NCBI GenBank assembly: GCA_027475525.1
Contig: JAMWFC010000115.1
Location: forward strand, 310,001-374,000
Length of the DNA stretch: 64,000 nt
DNA from: Macrolepiota albuminosa
Taxonomy: Eukaryota; Basidiomycota; Agaricomycetes; Agaricales; Agaricaceae
Direction: 5' to 3'
The notes under the pieces were generated by a model. That model saw only the letters and a program-made list of their open reading frames with translations. It ran no database searches and was not told where the DNA came from. A program made the translations under genes and the position numbers. Of the stretch, positions 58,241 to 64,000 are shown piece by piece (within the stretch, counting starts at the first letter, position 1; each line of letters starts with the position of its first letter).

Positions 58241-61200
58241 ATGAGGGCTGCCCTTGTTTCTCTAGGCATCCTTGGCTTTACATCTCATGCGAATGCTGCG
58301 ACGAATCTAACGTCGCTGGTCAACCTATTTATAGGCACCGCCTCAGGCGCTGGAGGAGCAAGTGGTGGAAATGCGTTCCCGGGTATGTGCTCGTCAACTC
58401 TCTTAAGATGCCTTGACGACTCAACCGCCTCGGAATAGGTGCTGCAGTGCCACATGCTATGGCCAAAGTATTCACTATGTTTCGCAGCTATGACAATTAC
58501 TTATGATGCGTTAGGTTGGTATTGACGTCAGCACTGCCCCTCGACAAGCAGGATACATTTCTGACAACTCATCAATTACTGGTATATCGCTGATGCACGA
58601 TGAAGGAACCGGGGGAAATGTCGACGGAGGCTACGGCATCTTTCCGCTTTTCCCGCTCAGGAACTGTACATTCACAGCGTGTCCTGTTGGAATCGTTGCT
58701 CGACAAGCTCTGCGTGCAGCTGGCGCTGACGGTGCACACCTCTGACCCTCCATTAACATTGTTAATGATGAACTCACTACTATCCTCTCAGCCGCACGCC
58801 CAGGATATTTCACCACAACCTTCGTGAATGGGATTAAAACCGAGACCACTTCGACTCGGAGAGCGGGTTTAATCCGTTTCAGCTATCCATCTGCCCCTGA
58901 TGATCCGACGCCTACAAATTACGTTGTCGTGGACCTTACACATGACCTGCAAAGGTCGTTCGAGGGCGGCAGTATCTCCGTTTTGCCTTCCGGAAGGGTG
59001 GAACTAGGTGGCACGTTTCTCCAGGTAACATTACTTACGCTACAGTACATCACGTCTTCCTTGCTTATCTTACATCACAGAGCTACGGCACAGACAATTA
59101 CACCGTCTTTGTCTGCTACGACTTCGCTAACCCAAACAGCAACACCAAACTCGTGGACTTTGGGACGTACCAGTCCGTCTCTAGGAACACGCCCGACGTC
59201 ATCACAGTCAACTCAAATATCACGTCCCTGGAATTTCCTTTCCAGCCCAGCGTATCGCCGATACAAGCAGGCGCACTGCTCTCGTTCAACTCGTCAACGG
59301 TGCTCGCACGGTTCGGTGTTTCGTTCATCAGTACCCTGCAGGCATGCGCTAATGCGGAAAAGGAGATACCAGATTGGGATTGGGATAAAGTGGAGGGTGC
59401 TTCGAGGGATGCTTGGGAAGGGGTTCTGGGGAGGGTTGAGACTGATCTCCAGAGAGAGAATGCGACGGTGCTGGAGTTGCTATATTCTTCGGTACGACCT
59501 TCATATTCTTTCATGAAAGTGGGTGGGGTTCATGGCTGCTACGTGTACTCCCAGCTTTATCGTGCCTCCTTGGTCCCTGCGAATTTGACAAACGAAAACC
59601 CGTATTGGACGTCAGAATTTCCTTTCTATGACTCGTTGTTCTGGTATGTTTCCCCGCTGATGTGAGAAGTAGCTAGGAGCTTTTCTTACTTCCATCCGTT
59701 TTAGCTCTTGGGATACCTTCAGAACGGTCCACCCTCTGCTCTCAATCACTTCGCCAAGGGAATGGGCTGAAATCGTCAACGCCTATATCGACGGCTGGAG
59801 ACACCGGGGTTCGTTCATCACCTCATTCAACGATCTAGCAATCCTCAAGCATTGACAGGTTATATACCAGAATGCCGAGCGAATACTAAAGCGTGCGTTC
59901 TCGTCATAAGCTGAAGTTCCAAAGCAATCATCTCACCTTGTATTCACAGTGGGTTTGTGCAAGGTGGAAGCGATGGTATGCCCATCCTAGGTGACTTTGC
60001 AGTCAAGTACGGTTCCGTGGCCAAGGAACTCGGAGTACCCACGGATGATCTATACCAGGCCTTAGTAGATACGGCTGAGAACACTGTAGGACCACTTTTC
60101 CTTTTGAGATCCAAATTTTTACCAGAGATTTGATAGCCTCTTGATTGGTCTCGAGGTAAGGATGCCGCTCTGGATTTATCTAATGCCAATGGCTAATGTA
60201 TCGTTATCAAGTTGGCAGACAGAATACGGCATGGAAAATGTTTGGGTATATTCCCACAGATTGGGTGGACCCTAGCGGTTCAGTAGGCTTGCCAACTCGT
60301 GAAGCGTCTCGAGCGACCGAGGTTTGCCACCGTAGTATTTCGCATAATGTATCCACTGACAGCCTGCTAAACTTGACCTCAGTACGCTCTCGGTGACTTT
60401 GCCGTTCGTCAAGCTGGGATAGCGCTGAACAAGTCAGACGCGGATATCGCAAAGTACTCCAATCGATCGATGAACTTTGTAAACCATTGGGATCCATCTG
60501 TGACTTCGGATGGGTTTTCGGGGTTTTTGCAGAGGCGGTTTCAGGTGCGTTTTTTGCTGTTGGGGTTTGAGCGAGGGGGTTCTGAGATAAATCAACACGC
60601 GACTCGACATGTAGAATGGTACATTTGCATTCAGTCCGCCGAACGCGTGCTCTCCTGTAGATCCTGTTAGTCACTCGTGTGCGAGAGGGACAGATAATGA
60701 TGTTGGTTTCTATGAATGTGAGTGTTTTGTCCATCGTGCTTTGCTAGTTATTGATGGGAGCATAATGGAGCATCGTCATGGGAGATGAGTTTCTTTGCAC
60801 CGCAGTCTATGTCTACTATTGTCGGACTAATGGGAGGACCCGAAACATTCGTCTCAAGAGTGTGAGTAAGTCAAAGGCTTTTACGCTTTCAGTTCTTACA
60901 TGGGAAACTTTCAGAGATAACTACTTTATGAAAGGATATTATCAGGCAGGCAACGAGCCTTCCTTCGAAATCCCTTGGGTATACCATTACGTCAATCGTC
61001 CAGACCTTAGCGCTCTGCGGGTACGGAAGATCGTCTTTGACAACTTCAACACAGGAATACGAGGGTATAATTTTTTATGTTTTATTCTGCGACTCATTGA
61101 AGTTGAAGTGATATCAGCATTCCAGGGAACGACGACTCGGGGGCCATGGCGTCTCTCCTCGTCTTCCATTTATTAGGCCTCTATCCTGTCCCGGCCTCAA

Positions 61201-61529
61201 CACAACTCCTCATCGGTTCTCCGTTCGTCTCCTCTTTTACTATACACAATGACTTGTTCGGCACCTCCACGAGATTTACCGTGCTTGGCTTCGACGCTGC
61301 TTCACTTGCGAGTGCGCCGCCCACCGGTAGCAGGTTGTTCGTCAAGAGCGTCGAGGTGAATGGGAGACCGGGGAGCTTGTGTTGGATCGACTTCTTTGAT
61401 GTCGTGGGCGGTGGCGAGGTCGTGATTGAGGTAGATGGAGATCCGGCGTTGGCGGCGCAGAGGGGGTGTGGTACGGCTGTTAGTCAGCCGTTGCCGGACT
61501 CATTGGAGACGGGCGGATTTAGGGAATGA
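58241..61529 (+). CDS. Secreted GH92 alpha-1,2-mannosidase
   Basis: Sixteen exons (58241-58382, 58439-58467, 58515-58731, 58792-59024, 59081-59491, 59555-59643, 59705-59808, 59859-59892, 59950-60085, 60137-60155, 60212-60321, 60383-60544, 60615-60717, 60771-60861, 60915-61064, 61118-61529) encode 813 aa with all phases closing. A signal peptide (ALVSLGILGFTSHANA) precedes the GH92 start VNLFIGT. The N-terminal beta-sandwich has HDEGTGG near 84. The catalytic (alpha/alpha)6 domain carries VHPLLS, SDGFSGFLQRRF, AGNEPSF near 639 (catalytic acid Glu) and PGNDDSGAM near 680 (calcium/base Asp residues). GH92 enzymes are calcium-dependent inverting exo-mannosidases; linkage specificity is inferred. 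Exon 10 is only 19 bp. Confidence 0.95.
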
Positions 61530-61832
61530 TGGTTGTATTTTTTTGGACCCATGGATCATTGTATGATACTGGTGTAAGCTCAGTTTTGGCGGATTAACGA
61601 GACTGTTATCACATAGTATCCTGTTCAGTGGTGATGGCCATGGATGGAGCATGATCGTGCATCTGGCTGGTGGTTCTTGCTCTAAGGTGAGCCCCTGGGT
61701 CAGCAGTTGGACTAAGACAAAGATGTAAGATGTAGTCAAGTGACATACAAATTAAAACATGCACCATACAGGCTCTCTACTGCTTAGGCTTCCTGGCAAC
61801 TCTCATAAATCCAAAATCCAGCTCCATGTCTC
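61530..61832. other. Intergenic region
   Basis: Nothing is recognised here. It is the transition to AT-rich repeat DNA. Confidence 0.5.
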
Positions 61833-61911
61833 TGTATATACTCTAATACACTTTGGATCTCCCTCTGCCAGCTATGTGACTAAGCCATAGCCTCCAGAGG
61901 TCACTTTTACA
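61833..61911 (-). mobile_element. Truncated LTR fragment
   Basis: About 79 bp matches the 5' end of the LTR family at 22.6 and 24.6 kb (CACTTTGGATCTCCCTCTGC, AAGCCATAGCCTCCAGAGG) and ends TTTTACA at the LTR terminus. The rest of the LTR is missing. Confidence 0.8.
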
Positions 61912-61919
61912 GTATCAAT

Positions 61920-64000
61920 CAGTGATGGCATGGTCAAGGTTGACCCCCTGACTGTTTGTTGGGGTCAAACCCTTATTGGGGTCAATTGTCCAGGTTTGAC
62001 CATTGCTGGGAAGTCAATGCATGACTCCTAGGGTCAATAAATTCCTCACATGTGCTACCCATCTTGATGCGTCTCTGTATGTTTAATAAGGTACAGTTTT
62101 TATGTGGGGACCATAGTATTGGAAATAAATAAAATTGATATTCCACCAATGTAATTTGTTCACTTTCTTCCCATTCTTCCCACTATGACAGACCCAGTTT
62201 GGGTACACTACTACAAGGGCACAAAGAAGTATCTGATGGACTAAAATCATTGGGAAGTATGATGCCGAGGCTGCATCAACAACTCAGTTCTAACCACATC
62301 CAACACTGACCTCAATGTGCTTGCTGAAGGGTCTATCACAACTGCACAATCAGAGACAGAACTGGAAGCATACTGTAGGTTCTTTATTCTGTTGATGCAC
62401 TTTGTCATTTTTTAACATTGATAGACCTTGCTATGTTGAAGCCCCAGTCAGGAAAGATCAATGAGATATGGACTCATCTCTCTAAGTGCTATAATTGCAC
62501 TGAGAGTACTTGTAATGAAGCTTTGGCTGCTCTATACACCTGCAAGAAGTGTCAGATACAAAAGGAAAACCTCTTATCTCCATTCATACAAACACCAACA
62601 CAATCAACTACTTCACTTCCATTGCAGCCCTCTCTGAGTCCATTGGCTATTACTACAAATACATCTACTCCACTTGGTCACAACACTACTGCTAATTCAT
62701 CATTCTCATCACTTGTATCTGAGCCTGATAGAGATATTTTCTATGCCAAAATTCTTCCTCATCAGCAGTTCTCACCCTCTACTCAGGCCGAGTTCAATGC
62801 AGACCTCTGTCGTCTTATGGTTATCTGCAATATTGCCTGGTAGTGTGTTGAACATCTTTACTGGCACTTCTTCTTTCAAAAATGGAAGCCTGAGACCTTG
62901 ATGCCAGGACAAAAGAAGTTATCTGGTTGTGTATTAAATGAAGAAGCTGGTAAGGTTGAGGCCAAAATTAAGAGTAGGGTGCATGATTGGTATGGAACAG
63001 GGCAGTGTGATGGATGGAAAAATATTACAAAGACATCACTGATTGCATCTATGGTAAATGTCAAATACTCTGTGAGTTTTGTATAAGATCTTTACTCAAA
63101 TCTTTGTTGACTGTCGGGTTGATCAGACAATGTTACTCAATGTTTGTAACATCTCAGCAGTCCACAAAACAGCTGAGAACTTGAAATCATATCCAAAGAA
63201 ATTGTGTATTGTGTTAGGGTTTTGGGCATTATTGTCATTGCATGGTGCATAGATGCTAGTGGTGAATTAGCCAAAATGTGATGGCTCTTATGAGTAAAAC
63301 TTCCCTGAATAATAACAGTTGACTGTTGGTGTCATCAGGTGTGGAGGAATGTTTGCATTGATGATAAATATTGACTTGAACAGTAGATCAATCTAATTGT
63401 CAGAGACATCTTGAAAATCAAGGGGCATTTTGTATCAAGTGTACAGAATGCCATTGAGGTTGTCAAATGGTTTAATAATCATAGTCATGCATTAGATATG
63501 TTGAGGAAGGTACAGCTTCAAAAGCTTTTCAAAGTATCATCACTTATTCTTCCTGTACTTATATGGTGGACTTCTCATTATCTTGCAATCCCTCAATTAC
63601 TGGATCTTGAGCTTGCATTTTGACAGCTACTTTTGGACTCAAGAGAGACATTGGTGCTAGTTGCTGGAGATAGGGCAGAAATGAAGGAAAAGGCCTGAGA
63701 GATTATTGGAATTTTGAAGGGATTCACATTCTGGTCAGATTTGAAGAGGTGTGTGTAATCCTCTGTCAATTATAAGTTCTTTGAAAATAACTATTAAACA
63801 GGATTCAAGAGCATTTGGAACCTCTCACAATTGCTGCAAATATTACACAAAGTGATAATGCCTGACTGATTGTGGTCCTGATAACTCTGGTCAATTTATA
63901 CCACTTTTTCTCAAATACTACATGTAGTCTCGATTCTCATATATGTGCCACTGCTCTCAAAAGTCTAGAAAAGTGCTGGGCCAATGCTGACCATCCAATT
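61920..64000 (+). mobile_element. hAT transposon, left part, runs off the window
   Basis: CAGTGATGGC at 61920 resembles a hAT terminal repeat and stands 8 bp after the LTR fragment end. It is followed by a GGTCAA-rich subterminal region (GGGGTCAA and its complement several times) and then a decayed transposase. The right end is outside the window, so the target-site duplication cannot be tested. Confidence 0.55.
62187..64000 (+). pseudogene. Decayed DUF659 / RNase H-like hAT transposase
   Basis: From about 62187 the translation reads like the N-terminus of the DUF659-containing ribonuclease H-like proteins common in Agaricomycetes: DPVWVHYYKG, a BED-like zinc segment (CRGC, later C-x3-C with HLSKCYNC), KWKPETLMPGQKKLSGCVL, TGQCDGWKNITKTSL, VKWFNNHSHALDMLR. 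It is broken by stops (near 62243, 62257 and 62842) and by frame changes, so no active enzyme is made. It continues past the right edge. Confidence 0.8.

Overview
The window is nuclear DNA of a filamentous basidiomycete (Agaricomycetes type). The support is intron architecture and gene content: every intron-bearing gene is cut by many short introns (mostly 47-65 bp, GT-AG with CTNA-like branch sites), and the products are typical of mushroom-forming fungi (DUF6535-ankyrin membrane protein, fungal protein-kinase-like proteins, GH12 and GH92 secreted hydrolases, DUF659/hAT transposase relic).

Layout. 0-3.4 kb: a doubtful small gene and a protein-kinase-like gene split by an exact 77-bp duplication. 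3.4-6.4 kb: AT-rich repeat block with a tRNA-derived SINE-like element and a nested foldback/MITE. 6.4-10 kb: DUF6535-ankyrin gene and a GNAT-Mss4 fusion. 12.5-15.6 kb: Rab geranylgeranyltransferase beta subunit (BET2) and a Ypt35-like PX protein, with a decayed copy of the BET2 5' end between them. 15.6-25.6 kb: about 10 kb of CpG-poor, AT-rich transposon graveyard (solo LTRs with target-site duplications, MITE, minisatellite, SINE-like pieces). 26.6-34.2 kb: stand-alone hydantoinase-B/oxoprolinase gene divergent from UBR7, then an acyl-CoA oxidase-like gene. 35.9-37.9 kb: 13-exon MFS transporter. 40.6-50.7 kb: Ase1/PRC1 microtubule bundler followed head-to-tail by the catalytic subunit of DNA polymerase epsilon. 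51.5-61.5 kb: GH12 endoglucanase, a predicted pseudokinase bracketed by a segmental duplication, a GNAT acetyltransferase, a small conserved unknown and a secreted GH92 alpha-mannosidase. 61.8-64 kb: LTR fragment and a decayed hAT transposon running off the edge.

Most exon models below were reconstructed by hand from splice sites and reading phase, and all phases close. Three genes touch Rab/endosome traffic (Mss4 domain, BET2, Ypt35-like) and two are secreted glycoside hydrolases, as expected for a saprotroph, but no operon-like logic is implied.

The strongest anomaly is technical or mutational: five perfect tandem duplications, each with a period of exactly 77 bp, are scattered over 40 kb. 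Two lie in genes, and deleting one copy restores the frame exactly in both. This looks like a k=77 assembly-join artefact. I found no convincing new multi-gene system. The most interesting biological leads are the GNAT-Mss4 fusion, the HyuB-only oxoprolinase, the pseudokinase inside a segmental duplication, and the nested foldback elements upstream of the DUF6535 gene.
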